From contig NZ_VNIA01000004.1 of the NCBI RefSeq assembly GCF_008124875.1, positions 62,001 through 126,000 of the forward strand: a stretch of DNA of 64,000 nt. Reading direction: 5' to 3'. The position numbers were made by a program, and so were the translations under genes. The stretch comes from Tenacibaculum adriaticum (lineage in GTDB: Bacteria > Bacteroidota > Bacteroidia > Flavobacteriales > Flavobacteriaceae). Of this stretch, positions 44,762 to 53,204 are shown piece by piece. The stretch's first letter is position 1, and each line of letters starts with the position of its first letter. The notes beneath the pieces are model-generated. The model searched no databases and had not been told where the DNA came from. It saw only the letters and a list, made by a program, of their open reading frames with translations.

Positions 44762-46252
44762 ATGAGAAAAATAATTTATATAATAATACTAACACTAGCT
44801 TTTGGTGCTTGTGATCAAGGATTTGAAGAGCTAAATGTAGATTCTACTAAACCTATTCAAGTTGGTCCTGAAACCAAATTGGCAGCAATTCAATTGTATA
44901 CTTCTGGAGAACGTTATGAAAACTGGAGAGCTAATTTAATTTATAGCTCCACCATGATGCAACATTTTTCGACAACAGCAGGGTATTGGGCTGGAGATAA
45001 GTATACTTGGAACAAAGGGTATGCGTCATCTATGATTGACCGTATTTATGGAAATGCTGTTAAAAACATAGAAGATCTTTTAGTGCAGCTAGATACAGAA
45101 GATGCACCAGCTGAAATGAAAGCAATCACAAGAATACAACGTGTTCTGATTTATCATAGGCTTACCGATTTATATGGAGATGTTCCTTATAGTGAAGCAG
45201 GAAAAGCATATTTAGAAGGTATAGTACAACCTAAATATGATGCACAAAGCGATATTTATGCAGATATGTTAAAAGAATTAGAAGAAGCAGCTGCAGATTT
45301 AGGTAATGGGACCTCTGGTTTTGGAGATGGTGATTTGATTTATCACGGAGATCAAGCTAAATGGAAAAGATTTGCCAACTCAATGATGCTTCGTTTGGGA
45401 TTACGTTTAATTAAAATAGATGCTACAGCTTCGCAAGAATGGGTAACTAAGGCTATTTCTGGAGGAGTAATGGAGTCTAATGAAGATATCATGTATATTC
45501 AACATACACCAGGGCCAGAAGGAATTAATAAGAATGGGAATGGGGAAGTGTTCTCGGCAGATAATAGTATGCACATGAGTAAAACATTTGTAGACTTTTT
45601 ACAAGATGATCCGCGATTACCTATTCTCGCCATGCGTAGAAGTGATGAAAGTACTAATCCTAATGATTTAATAGGTTTTCCAAATGGACTGGATCTTAAT
45701 ATGTTACAAAACACGACAGGAGAATCTAATACAGATAATTATGCTGGAATTAATAGAAATACGGGTATTACAAGTGAAGCAGCACCTATGTTTTTTCAAA
45801 CCTATGCAGAAGTTGAGTTTATGCTTGCAGAAGCAGCAGAAAGATGGGGGTTAGCTGGTGGAAATCCAGAACCACATTATAATGCAGGTGTAAGGGCGGC
45901 TATGAAAACGTTAGCTTTATATGGTCCTGATGCTGTGATTTCTGATACAGAAATAGATACTTATTTATCAGTAAAACCTTTTGATTCAGCTAATGCTTTA
46001 GAGCAAATTAACACACAATATTGGGCTGCAACATTTTTAAATGAATATGAGGCGTTTGCTAATTGGAGAAGAACTGGTTTTCCAGTATTAATACCAGTTA
46101 ATTATCCAGGTAACGTTACTAATGGGACTATTCCAAGAAGGCTTACATACGCTGTAAGTGAACAAAGCGTTAATGCAGCTAATTATGCTGCAGCAATTGC
46201 AGTGCAAGGACCAGATGAATTAACAACTAGAGTATGGTGGGATAAGCCGTAG
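44762..46252 (+). CDS. SusD/RagB-like glycan-binding lipoprotein
   Basis: 496 residues from the ATG at 44762, 10 bp after susC; an upstream in-frame ATG overlaps susC and lacks a signal peptide. The lipobox is FGAC (Cys16). The helical TPR-like body matches the SusD-like family (PF12771 type): LTDLYGDVPYSEAG, AKWKRFANSMMLRLGLRL, FMLAEAAERWGL and WAATFLNEYEAFANWRRTG. It is the surface lid that captures glycan for the SusC partner. It is the last gene of the locus; no clear intrinsic terminator follows before the tRNA-Pro. Confidence 0.95.
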   Translation: MRKIIYIIILTLAFGACDQGFEELNVDSTKPIQVGPETKLAAIQLYTSGERYENWRANLIYSSTMMQHFSTTAGYWAGDKYTWNKGYASSMIDRIYGNAVKNIEDLLVQLDTEDAPAEMKAITRIQRVLIYHRLTDLYGDVPYSEAGKAYLEGIVQPKYDAQSDIYADMLKELEEAAADLGNGTSGFGDGDLIYHGDQAKWKRFANSMMLRLGLRLIKIDATASQEWVTKAISGGVMESNEDIMYIQHTPGPEGINKNGNGEVFSADNSMHMSKTFVDFLQDDPRLPILAMRRSDESTNPNDLIGFPNGLDLNMLQNTTGESNTDNYAGINRNTGITSEAAPMFFQTYAEVEFMLAEAAERWGLAGGNPEPHYNAGVRAAMKTLALYGPDAVISDTEIDTYLSVKPFDSANALEQINTQYWAATFLNEYEAFANWRRTGFPVLIPVNYPGNVTNGTIPRRLTYAVSEQSVNAANYAAAIAVQGPDELTTRVWWDKP

Positions 46253-46337
46253 TTCTAAATAACTGCTGCATAATTATTTTGGATTAAGAACAATTTAAAA
46301 AAATTAATTAATGGTGCTAAAGTATAATTAAAACAAG

Positions 46338-46412
46338 TCGGGATGACAGGATTCGAACCTGCGACCACACGGCCCCCAGCCGTGTACGCTAACCGGACTG
46401 CGCCACATCCCG
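46338..46412 (-). tRNA. tRNA-Pro (anticodon GGG)
   Basis: A 75-nt cloverleaf on the minus strand. The acceptor CGGGATG pairs with CATCCCG, with discriminator A. The anticodon arm is CACGG-CTGGGGG-CCGTG with anticodon GGG. The T arm contains GGTTCGAATCC. The CCA is not encoded. A perfect -7 element TATATTTG lies at 46421-46428, minus strand. Confidence 0.96.
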
Positions 46413-46420
46413 AATATAAA

Positions 46421-46428
46421 CAAATATA
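46421..46428 (-). promoter_or_regulatory. Promoter -7 element of tRNA-Pro
   Basis: TATATTTG on the minus strand matches TAnnTTTG and lies 8 bp upstream of the tRNA 5' end. The -33 position overlaps the neighbouring terminator. Confidence 0.5.
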
Positions 46429-46435
46429 AAGAAAT

Positions 46436-46467
46436 AAAAAAAGCTCTAGCATTGCTAGAGCTTTTTT
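46436..46467 (-). terminator. Terminator after the SnoaL-like pseudogene
   Basis: The stem GCTCTAGC / GCTAGAGC with a 3-nt loop is extended by six A/T pairs on each side. It lies 15 bp downstream of the pseudogene stop (leftward). Confidence 0.8.
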
Positions 46468-46481
46468 AAATATTTAATATT

Positions 46482-46790
46482 TTACATTGAACAAAAGAAT
46501 TGCTCATTGGCAATTTTACCATTTTTAACTTCGAAGACACCAAATTCATCTATTTGTTGTCTACCATGAATCTTTGAAGGTTACATCATAAGACATTTTA
46601 GTGGTAAAAATCTCTCCTATTATAGGGTCTGAAATTCCACTAGAATGGATTTCTTGTACATTATCTAGCCATTCTTTGCTTTTCAGAAACAATTTCTTCA
46701 TAAGGTACTTCAGTAATTTCTTTGCTAACTACATTTTGTGCCTATTGATTTGCTACTTCTTGTGTTTTTATGATTTTATAGGTTCTAGTT
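46482..46790 (-). pseudogene. SnoaL/NTF2-like protein, degraded
   Basis: Read leftward, fragments in different frames spell a small SnoaL-like (SnoaL_5 type) protein: TQEVANQ, then a stop, then NVVSKEITEVPYEEIVSEK, a frame change to KEWLDNVQEIHSSGISDPII and MSYDVTFKD. Another frame change near 46572 leads to QQIDEFGVFEVKNGKIANEQ and the natural stop at 46482. At least one internal stop, two frameshifts and internal deletions are visible, and no ATG start remains. Some 300 bp of otherwise empty sequence is explained by it. Confidence 0.75.
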
Positions 46791-46838
46791 GTGTTCTAAA
46801 ATTACGTAAAAACTTGATAATTAGAAAGTAATGATTCA

Positions 46839-48143
46839 TTAAGGTTGGTTTAAAGCTAATTTATAGGTGGTTAAACAACGTTCTCTCGCAAATTTATGAT
46901 CTACAATAGGAGTTGGGTAGGTGAGTTCTTGAAATTCGGGAACCCATTTTTTGATGTAATTTAAATCCTTGTCAAATTTTTGGATTTGAGTTGTTGGGTT
47001 GAATATTCTGAAATACGGAGCAGCGTCAACACCGCAACCTGCAACCCACTGCCAATTTCCTATGTTACTTGCTAACTCAAAATCGAGTAGTTTTTCTGCA
47101 AAATAAGCTTCTCCCCAACGCCAATCAATTAATAAATGTTTGCATAAAAAACTTCCAACAAGCATTCGTACTCGATTGTGCATAAAACCTGTAGTGTTTA
47201 GTTCACGCATTCCTGCGTCTACTAAAGGGTATCCCGTTTTTCCTTCGCACCATTTTTTGAATTCTTCTAAATTATTTCTCCATTTAATAAAATCGTATTT
47301 TGGTTTAAATGCTTTTGTTACTGTTTGAGGAAAATGCCACAAAATTTGAATGAAAAATTCTCGCCAAATCAATTCTTTTAAAAAGGTACTATTATTGCTT
47401 TTTGAAGCTTGTAAAACAGCTTTTCGAATTGAAATTGTTCCGAATCGAAGATGAACTCCTAATTTTGATGTACCTTTAATTGCAGGGAAATTCCGAACTT
47501 CTTCGTAATTATTAACTAAATCTAGGTTAATATCATATTCAGGAATTTTAATTAAACTTTTTTCAAAACCAAGTTTATTTAAAGATAAAAAAGAAGAGGT
47601 GTTCTTTTTGATGAAATTTTGTTGATATTCTTCCGAGGGATAAATGCTTATTTCTTTTTGCTGAAATTCGGCTAACCATTTTTTTGAATAAGGAGTATAA
47701 ACTTTATAGGGAGTTTCATCTTGTTTTGTAATTTCATTTTTTTCAAAAATAACATGGTCTTTATAGCTTTTGAAACTAATGTTTTTGGTTGCTAAAACGT
47801 TTGCTATTTCTTTATCACGTTGTATTCCGTAAGGTTCGTAATCGCGATTGGTATAAACAGTATCAATAGAATAATTTTCAGTTAACTGTTTGTAAATTTC
47901 CGAAGGTTTTCCGAAGAAAAGATGTAAACTACTTCCATTTTTTTTTAGTTCGGTATCAATTTTTAGAAGTTGTTGATGAATGAAAGTAATTCTAGCATCG
48001 TTTTTGGGTAGTTTTTCAAGAATATTTGTATCGAAGATAAAAATAGGTAAAACAGGTTTACTACTTTTAAGTGCACGGTATAATGCATGATTATCTTGTA
48101 AACGTAAATCTCTTCTAAACCAAAAAATATTGATATTACCCAT
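46839..48143 (-). CDS. phrB: Cryptochrome/deoxyribodipyrimidine photolyase
   Basis: 434 residues from the ATG at 48143 (MGNINIFWFRRDLRLQDN), which overlaps the upstream gene by 8 bp. An alternative start is 4 codons earlier. The N-terminal alpha/beta antenna domain is followed by the helical FAD domain, with LKELIWREFF, GYPLVDAGMRELNTTGFMHN and the FAD/substrate segment FELASNIGNWQWVAGCG with DAAPYFRIFNP. It repairs UV-induced pyrimidine dimers with blue light. It ends a run of stress genes (gpx, tspO, SRPBCC, phr), all leftward. Confidence 0.95.
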   Translation of the reverse strand: MGNINIFWFRRDLRLQDNHALYRALKSSKPVLPIFIFDTNILEKLPKNDARITFIHQQLLKIDTELKKNGSSLHLFFGKPSEIYKQLTENYSIDTVYTNRDYEPYGIQRDKEIANVLATKNISFKSYKDHVIFEKNEITKQDETPYKVYTPYSKKWLAEFQQKEISIYPSEEYQQNFIKKNTSSFLSLNKLGFEKSLIKIPEYDINLDLVNNYEEVRNFPAIKGTSKLGVHLRFGTISIRKAVLQASKSNNSTFLKELIWREFFIQILWHFPQTVTKAFKPKYDFIKWRNNLEEFKKWCEGKTGYPLVDAGMRELNTTGFMHNRVRMLVGSFLCKHLLIDWRWGEAYFAEKLLDFELASNIGNWQWVAGCGVDAAPYFRIFNPTTQIQKFDKDLNYIKKWVPEFQELTYPTPIVDHKFARERCLTTYKLALNQP

Positions 48144-48603
48144 GGTATTCTCCAAACAGTTCGATGAGTTTTTTTTGCCTGTATTCGAAAATCTCTTCTA
48201 GTTTTGGTTTTACTAAAAAAGGATGAGTTAATTGACCCAAAAGACCCATCGGAACCTTATAATCTATAATATCTTCCATTTCTACACCACCTTTTATTTT
48301 TTTGATAAAATGTTTATGATGCCATAGTGCATATGGTCCAAAACGTTGCTCATCAACAAAATATTCCTTGTCTTTTACATGTGTAATTTCTGTAACCCAT
48401 TTTGTTTTAATTCCCAGAATTGGTGTAACAATGTATTGAATAATTTGACCAGGAAACATGGGTTTATCGGCTCCAGATAAAATGTCAAAACTCATATAAT
48501 CTGGAGTGATTGTTTTTAAATTTTGTGGCTTAGATAGAAACTCCCAAGCTTCTTCAACAGTAATGGGTAAATTTTGTTTTTTATGTAGTGTGTATATTTT
48601 CAT
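48136..48603 (-). CDS. SRPBCC (START-like) ligand-binding protein
   Basis: 155 residues of the polyketide-cyclase/dehydrase-like helix-grip fold: LPITVEEAWEFLSKPQNLKTITP at the start, FVDEQRFGPYALWHHKHFI in the middle, and an amphipathic C-terminal helix. No signal peptide. Its ATG overlaps the tspO stop, and its own stop overlaps phr by 8 bp, so all three are translationally coupled. The ligand is unknown. Homologues next to photolyase genes are, from memory, common in Bacteroidetes. Confidence 0.88.
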   Translation of the reverse strand: MKIYTLHKKQNLPITVEEAWEFLSKPQNLKTITPDYMSFDILSGADKPMFPGQIIQYIVTPILGIKTKWVTEITHVKDKEYFVDEQRFGPYALWHHKHFIKKIKGGVEMEDIIDYKVPMGLLGQLTHPFLVKPKLEEIFEYRQKKLIELFGEYHG

Positions 48604-49064
48604 TAATTATGAATTAAAATATAAAGATTTAATGAAGTTGCAATACACATCCATATTATATAAGGAAGTAATAAGTAACGTTTTTTGTGAACGATTCCTT
48701 TTAAATTAAAATAAAAGTAAAACAAAAGTATGTTTAGAAGTAATAAAACTACTAAACCTAAACAGACTAGGTGTTGATTAAAAAAAATATAGTTCCAACC
48801 AACGTTTAATATAATTTGTAATCCGAAGAGGATTCTAGTTTTTAGATTATTAGATTTTAAAAACAAATCAGCTAAATAGAATGAAAAACAAATCATAATA
48901 ACCGCCCAAGCAGCTCCAAATACCCAACCAGGTGGAGTCCAAGGCGCTTTGCTTAGTTTTTCATACCACTCGGTTCTTGGTCCATCATTCATTAACCAGC
49001 TTCCAATAGCTAAGCTTAAAAAATTAATAACTAAAAACAGTAAGAGTAGTTTTATTTTTTTCAA
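48603..49064 (-). CDS. tspO: TspO/MBR family tryptophan-rich sensory protein
   Basis: 153 residues with five membrane helices. The family signature is KAPWTPPGWVFGAAWAVIM, followed by LNVGWNYIFFNQH. The first codon is a TTG at 49064; the next in-frame ATG is inside helix 1-2 and would truncate the fold. TspO binds porphyrins and tetrapyrroles and is linked to light and oxidative stress. It follows gpx after 9 bp and overlaps the SRPBCC gene. Confidence 0.92.
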   Translation of the reverse strand: MKKIKLLLLFLVINFLSLAIGSWLMNDGPRTEWYEKLSKAPWTPPGWVFGAAWAVIMICFSFYLADLFLKSNNLKTRILFGLQIILNVGWNYIFFNQHLVCLGLVVLLLLNILLFYFYFNLKGIVHKKRYLLLPYIIWMCIATSLNLYILIHN

Positions 49065-49073
49065 AATATTGGC

Positions 49074-49622
49074 TTATAAATGTTTAGCAATTTTTTTGCT
49101 AGAAGGTTTTGTAATTGAATACCAAAAATCAATTAAATTACCGTTTTCATCTACTAAATATTTTTGAAAATTCCACTTTACAGATGAGCTTTTAACTCCA
49201 TTATTATCTTTATTAGTTAAAAATTGATATAATGGATGTTGGTTTTCTCCTTTCACATCTACTTTTTCAGTAATTGGAAAATTTACACCATAATTAAGTT
49301 GACAAAATTCTTGAATTTCTGTGGAAGTTCCAGGCTCTTGTCCACCAAATTGATTACAAGGTACTCCAATAACTACCAGTTTGTCTTTGTTTTGATCAGC
49401 TAATTTTTGTAATCCTTCGTATTGTGGAGTAAACCCACATTTTGATGCAACATTTACAAATAAAATTTTCTTTCCTTTAAAGTCAGAAAAATTCATTTCT
49501 TTTCCTTGTAAATTTTTTATTTTAACATCATATAAAGACATAGTTGTAGTTTTTTTATTGGTTTGTGATTTACAAGAGATAAAAGTAAAAAGTAAAAGGG
49601 GTAGTAAATAAGTTAGTTTCAT
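49074..49622 (-). CDS. Glutathione peroxidase family lipoprotein
   Basis: 182 residues. The lipobox FISC (Cys17) predicts export and membrane anchoring. The thioredoxin-fold body has peroxidatic Cys62 in NVASKCGFTPQYEGL, the second conserved block GVPCNQFGGQEPG and the Trp/Asn of VKWNFQKYLVD. It is a Cys-type (not selenocysteine) thiol peroxidase that detoxifies hydroperoxides. It is the first gene of the gpx-tspO-SRPBCC-phr run, and a 28-bp perfect palindrome lies 92 bp upstream. Confidence 0.93.
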   Translation of the reverse strand: MKLTYLLPLLLFTFISCKSQTNKKTTTMSLYDVKIKNLQGKEMNFSDFKGKKILFVNVASKCGFTPQYEGLQKLADQNKDKLVVIGVPCNQFGGQEPGTSTEIQEFCQLNYGVNFPITEKVDVKGENQHPLYQFLTNKDNNGVKSSSVKWNFQKYLVDENGNLIDFWYSITKPSSKKIAKHL

Positions 49623-49714
49623 AATGTTATATTTTAAAAATTACACTATCATACACTATTTCCATTGTTTTACGGGAAATTGATTTGGTTTTATTGTAGA
49701 TTATAAAACTAGTC

Positions 49715-49742
49715 ATTTTTTAATTCTTAAGAATTAAAAAAT
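49715..49742. repeat. 28-bp perfect palindrome upstream of gpx
   Basis: The sequence is symmetric about 49728/49729, with the half-site ATTTTTTAATTCTT and its exact complement, and no loop. It lies between gpx and the folE operon terminator. It may be an operator for gpx, or simply AT-rich symmetry, although 14 exact pairs are many for chance. Confidence 0.6.
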
Positions 49743-49794
49743 AAATTTTTAGTAGTAGATCGAGAGATCTATTAAATATGTGTATTGTTGAAAA

Positions 49795-49834
49795 GTAAAG
49801 GTATTGTCTCATAGCAAATTAACAATACCTTTAC
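49795..49834 (-). terminator. Probable terminator of the folE operon
   Basis: Perfect 13-bp arms GTAAAGGTATTGT and ACAATACCTTTAC are separated by 14 nt and followed leftward by a short U-rich run. They start 10 bp after the stop of the 74-residue gene. Confidence 0.65.
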
Positions 49835-49844
49835 GTTAAGTTGT

Positions 49845-50069
49845 TTAAGCTGTTAAAGGTTTTCCTTTTAAACGTTTTTCTATGCGTTGTTTAACAACGG
49901 TAAGACGTTTCATAATATCCATTATGTTACTGTCTTTAGATTTTTTGTAAATTTCATTTAAGCTTAAAATTAAGTCTTTCGCTTCGCGAGAAGCTAAAAT
50001 TCTATCACTTGTGGTGATGAATTTAAACTTTCTGTTTTCAAACTCTATTGCTTTGTCTATAATATCCAT
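49845..50069 (-). CDS. 74-residue helical protein of unknown function, coupled to folE
   Basis: A short, highly charged, all-helical protein (MDIIDKAIEFENRKFKFITT...KQRIEKRLKGKPLTA). It has no membrane helix or cysteines. It starts 4 bp after the folE stop, so it is certainly in the same transcript. I do not recognise a family. The context is a pterin-making enzyme in a photolyase cluster. Confidence 0.75.
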   Translation of the reverse strand: MDIIDKAIEFENRKFKFITTSDRILASREAKDLILSLNEIYKKSKDSNIMDIMKRLTVVKQRIEKRLKGKPLTA

Positions 50070-50073
50070 TTCG

Positions 50074-50769
50074 TTAAAGTTTTAAATAATTTTGTAATTC
50101 AACAATTTTTGATTGATTGCTAAACTTACCACTGTAAAAAGTGGTAACTGTAGCAGATGTGTCATCTTTGATTCCTCTAGACGATACGCAAAGATGTTTT
50201 GCGTTAATAATAACTGCAACATCTTCAGTTTGTAATATACTTTTTAAATCTTCACCAATTTGATTGGTTAGTCTTTCTTGTACTTGTGGTCTTTTAGCGT
50301 AATATTGCACAATTCTATTTAATTTAGATAGACCAATAACCTTGCCAGAAGAAATATAAGCTACATGAGCTTTACCGATAATTGGCACAAAGTGATGTTC
50401 ACAATTTGAATAAAATGTGATATCCTTTTCCACTAGCATTTGATTGTATTCATACTTGTTCTCAAATAATGTAATTTCTGGCTTATTAGCAGGGTTTAAA
50501 CCTGAAAATATTTCATCAATATACATTTTTGCGACTCTATTAGGGGTGCCTTTTAAGCTATCGTCAGTTAAATCTAACCCCATTGTATTCATAATTTCAG
50601 CAAAAAGATAAGAAATTTTTTCTATCTTTTCTTTATCTGTAATTAAAAACGCATCTTTTTTTAAAGGTGTTTGAAGGCCACTGCATAAATGATCATCTCC
50701 AATTTCATCTTGTGAAAAACCATTTAATCTGGTACCATTTACCTTTTTTTTGAGTGTTTGTGCAATCAT
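50074..50769 (-). CDS. folE: GTP cyclohydrolase I
   Basis: 231 residues from the ATG at 50769 (MIAQTLKKKV); a TTG at 50814 would give 246. The zinc site is formed by NCEHHFVP and the later KHLCVSSRG. GKAHVAYISSGKVIGLSKLNRIV (in part) and QVQERLTNQI are family hallmarks. It makes dihydroneopterin triphosphate for folate or other pterins, including the antenna pterin (MTHF) of photolyases. A perfect -7 element at 50954-50961 would give a leader of about 180 nt. Confidence 0.95.
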   Translation of the reverse strand: MIAQTLKKKVNGTRLNGFSQDEIGDDHLCSGLQTPLKKDAFLITDKEKIEKISYLFAEIMNTMGLDLTDDSLKGTPNRVAKMYIDEIFSGLNPANKPEITLFENKYEYNQMLVEKDITFYSNCEHHFVPIIGKAHVAYISSGKVIGLSKLNRIVQYYAKRPQVQERLTNQIGEDLKSILQTEDVAVIINAKHLCVSSRGIKDDTSATVTTFYSGKFSNQSKIVELQNYLKL

Positions 50770-50819
50770 TCTTGTCTTTTTATATGCTGTCTTGGGTAAC
50801 TCAAGTCCAAGCAAAGCAT

Positions 50820-51477
50820 GGTTAGTTTCTTAATAGATACTGAGTTGTTAGATATTAATCTTTGTCGAAAGCATTTCAACTTTCTTTCAAAAAATAAGGA
50901 TTACTTATTTTGATTTTGAGATCTAATTAATTGAATTGAAACTAAAACGGCCACAAATGTAACATTATCTTTTAATTTTGCTACAAAAATCCTATTGATT
51001 TGTGTTATTAATCAATTATTTTTCTTTATAAAAAAAGTGTATTCAGTTTTAATTTCAATAATTTTAAAGAATATTTGTTTTCTTTAAGAATTTTACTGCC
51101 TTTTTATTGGTTGCATTGGGATAATTTCAGGTCTGCAAATTACTAATTTTTTAAAAGGAATTATCTAAACAAAAATTTTTAACTAAATATTCACATATAG
51201 TAAAATGCCATTTTGTCTTAATTAAAAATTATTATAGTTAATATCAAAAAATGGATTTTCTTTCTTATCAAAATTCTTACTTATGTATTTATTATTGTTC
51301 TTTTTTAAGAATTATAAGCTAAACATCTTATATAAGATAGTCTTTCTATCTTTTTAACTGTAATGTGTTAGAATTAAAATTATCAAATTGTTTATCAAAT
51401 ATATAGAATGTTTAAACAAATAAAAAGAAAAGTAAACATTTTTTTTGTTAATGCTTGTAATTTATAAAGAGAGTTGT
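50820..51477. other. 658-bp AT-rich gap upstream of folE
   Basis: No convincing gene in either strand. It contains a perfect -7 element for folE (TACATTTG, minus strand, 50954-50961), a 14-bp palindrome ATCTTATATAAGAT (51325-51338) and an overlapping hairpin AAGATAG-TCTTT-CTATCTT followed by T (51334-51355). The hairpin may terminate one of the flanking transcripts. Nothing else stands out. Confidence 0.5.
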
Positions 51478-52896
51478 TTATTTATTAGTGAGGGATTTTA
51501 TCATCCCTTTAAAAACAAAAGCATGAAAGGGAAGCACAGAATACCAATATAAACGACCTAACACACCTTTTGGTCTAAAAACTGCACGTTGGTATAGTTT
51601 ATTTTTTATAATTTTAAATTCCAACCAAGCCTCTCCTGGTAATTTCATTTCTGCAAACAAGAGTAATCTTTTTTGACTTTTATCTGCTAGTAAAACACGC
51701 CAAAAATCTAATGCATCTCCAGCTTCGAGGTGATTTTTATGAGTCCTTCCTCTGCGCAAACCAACACCTCCAACAATTTTATCTACTAAACCTCGTGTTT
51801 TCCATAACCAATTAAAACTATACCATCCATTTTTACCACCAATTGCCCAAATTTTATTAATTGTGAGTTCTTCATCTTCAAATTCACGAGATCTAACATC
51901 TTTAAAACAACCGTAATTTGGAACCTCTATATATTCTGATAATTGCTTGTTAAAAATTCCGCTACTTATTGCATCTTTCCAGCTAGAAATAACTGCATGT
52001 TGTTCAATTTTCTGAAAAGCTAACTTGACAGCTTCTTTATATGTTAATGGATGAACATTTAATACTTGGTTAATATTAGTTGGTTTGCCAATTACTTCAA
52101 CTTTCATGCTTTCTACTAAGGCTTGTGCTAAACTGAATGACGTAGAGGTAACAAAATATAACCAATAAGAAGATAGTTTAGGAGAGAGTATAGGAAGTGT
52201 CCATATATACCTTTTTAAGTCTCGAATTTCAGCAAATTCTAAAAGCATTTGTTTATAGGTAAGTATTTCTGGTCCAAAAATATCGTAAGATTTGTTATAT
52301 AAATCTTTTTTCTCTAGTGCTTTTTGTAGAAAGCTTAAAACATCTCTAATAGCAATGGGTTGTGTTTTTGTATTTAACCATTTTGGGGTTACCATTACAG
52401 GAAGTTTTTCAACTATATCTCTAATGATTTCGAAAGAAGCACTTCCACTACCAACAATTATTCCAGCTCTAAATGTAGTAAGTGCATATTTTTTTGAGCG
52501 AAGTGTTTTTTCAACTTCAAATCTTGATTTAAGATGTTTAGATAGAGAAGAGTCATTTACAATTCCGCTTAAATAAATTACTTGTCTACAATTGGTTTTT
52601 TCAACTAATTTCTTAAAGTTTTCGGCGCATTTTTCTTCCAATGATTGAAAATCGTCTGAATTCGTTGACATAGAATGAATTAAATAATATGCTGCATCGA
52701 TATCAGAAGGTAAAGTAATATTTGAGGTTTCTAAAAAATCAATTTTAATAAATTCTATATTCTCTCTATCTTCAATTTCATCAGGAATTCTATTTAAATC
52801 ACGAACACAGCATATTAATTTGTGCTTATTTTCAAGCAGTCTTAAAATCAATCTTTTAGCTATATAACCAGTAGTACCAGTAATTAGAATTTTCAT
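51478..52896 (-). CDS. SDR-type NAD(P)-binding protein with DUF2867 tail
   Basis: 472 residues. The N-terminal ~300 residues are an atypical SDR with the dinucleotide motif TGTTGYIAKRLI and YYLIHSMS, FRAGIIVGSGSASFE downstream. The C-terminal ~150 residues (WYSFNWLWKTRGLVDKIVGG, RAVFRPKGVLGRLYWYSVLP) are DUF2867. This two-domain protein commonly accompanies photolyase genes in Bacteroidetes. The reaction is unknown. It is transcribed alone, leftward, into the 658-bp gap before folE. Confidence 0.92.
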   Translation of the reverse strand: MKILITGTTGYIAKRLILRLLENKHKLICCVRDLNRIPDEIEDRENIEFIKIDFLETSNITLPSDIDAAYYLIHSMSTNSDDFQSLEEKCAENFKKLVEKTNCRQVIYLSGIVNDSSLSKHLKSRFEVEKTLRSKKYALTTFRAGIIVGSGSASFEIIRDIVEKLPVMVTPKWLNTKTQPIAIRDVLSFLQKALEKKDLYNKSYDIFGPEILTYKQMLLEFAEIRDLKRYIWTLPILSPKLSSYWLYFVTSTSFSLAQALVESMKVEVIGKPTNINQVLNVHPLTYKEAVKLAFQKIEQHAVISSWKDAISSGIFNKQLSEYIEVPNYGCFKDVRSREFEDEELTINKIWAIGGKNGWYSFNWLWKTRGLVDKIVGGVGLRRGRTHKNHLEAGDALDFWRVLLADKSQKRLLLFAEMKLPGEAWLEFKIIKNKLYQRAVFRPKGVLGRLYWYSVLPFHAFVFKGMIKSLTNK

Positions 52897-53204
52897 TTTA
52901 TCTTATTTTAGTAAATATACAAAATGTTTAGTTGATTTTGGATAATGTTAAACAAGGTAATGTTTTATTTTAAGTGTTACATATGATAATTAAGAGGTTG
53001 GAGTAAGCTAATTTGTTTACTTGTTGTGAGATTTTATTGAGGTTTATAATTGATGTGATTTTAAACTCGTAAAATAAGTTGATGAAGAAGTTGTTTTAAG
53101 TTAAATGTAAGATTTTTAATAAGTTAAAGTTTAACTAAAATTAAAGTATTTTAAAAAGGTATTGATTTAATATTTATTTTTGCTGGAAAAATTTAATATA
53201 TCAA
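52897..53204. other. Divergent promoter region
   Basis: 308 bp between divergent genes, with no frame of interest. A perfect -7 element TATTTTTG (53175-53182) lies 22 bp before the serine hydrolase ATG. The half facing the SDR gene shows no exact TAnnTTTG. Confidence 0.5.

Noticed and set aside
24213..46412. N-glycan locus as a genomic island integrated at tRNA-Pro
   Set aside because: No integrase, no repeat of the tRNA 3' end at the far side and no visible change in base composition. The tRNA neighbourhood alone is not evidence.
50770..50953. Tetrahydrofolate-type riboswitch in the folE leader
   Set aside because: The predicted leader is AT-rich with only weak pairing and no recognisable THF-aptamer pattern.
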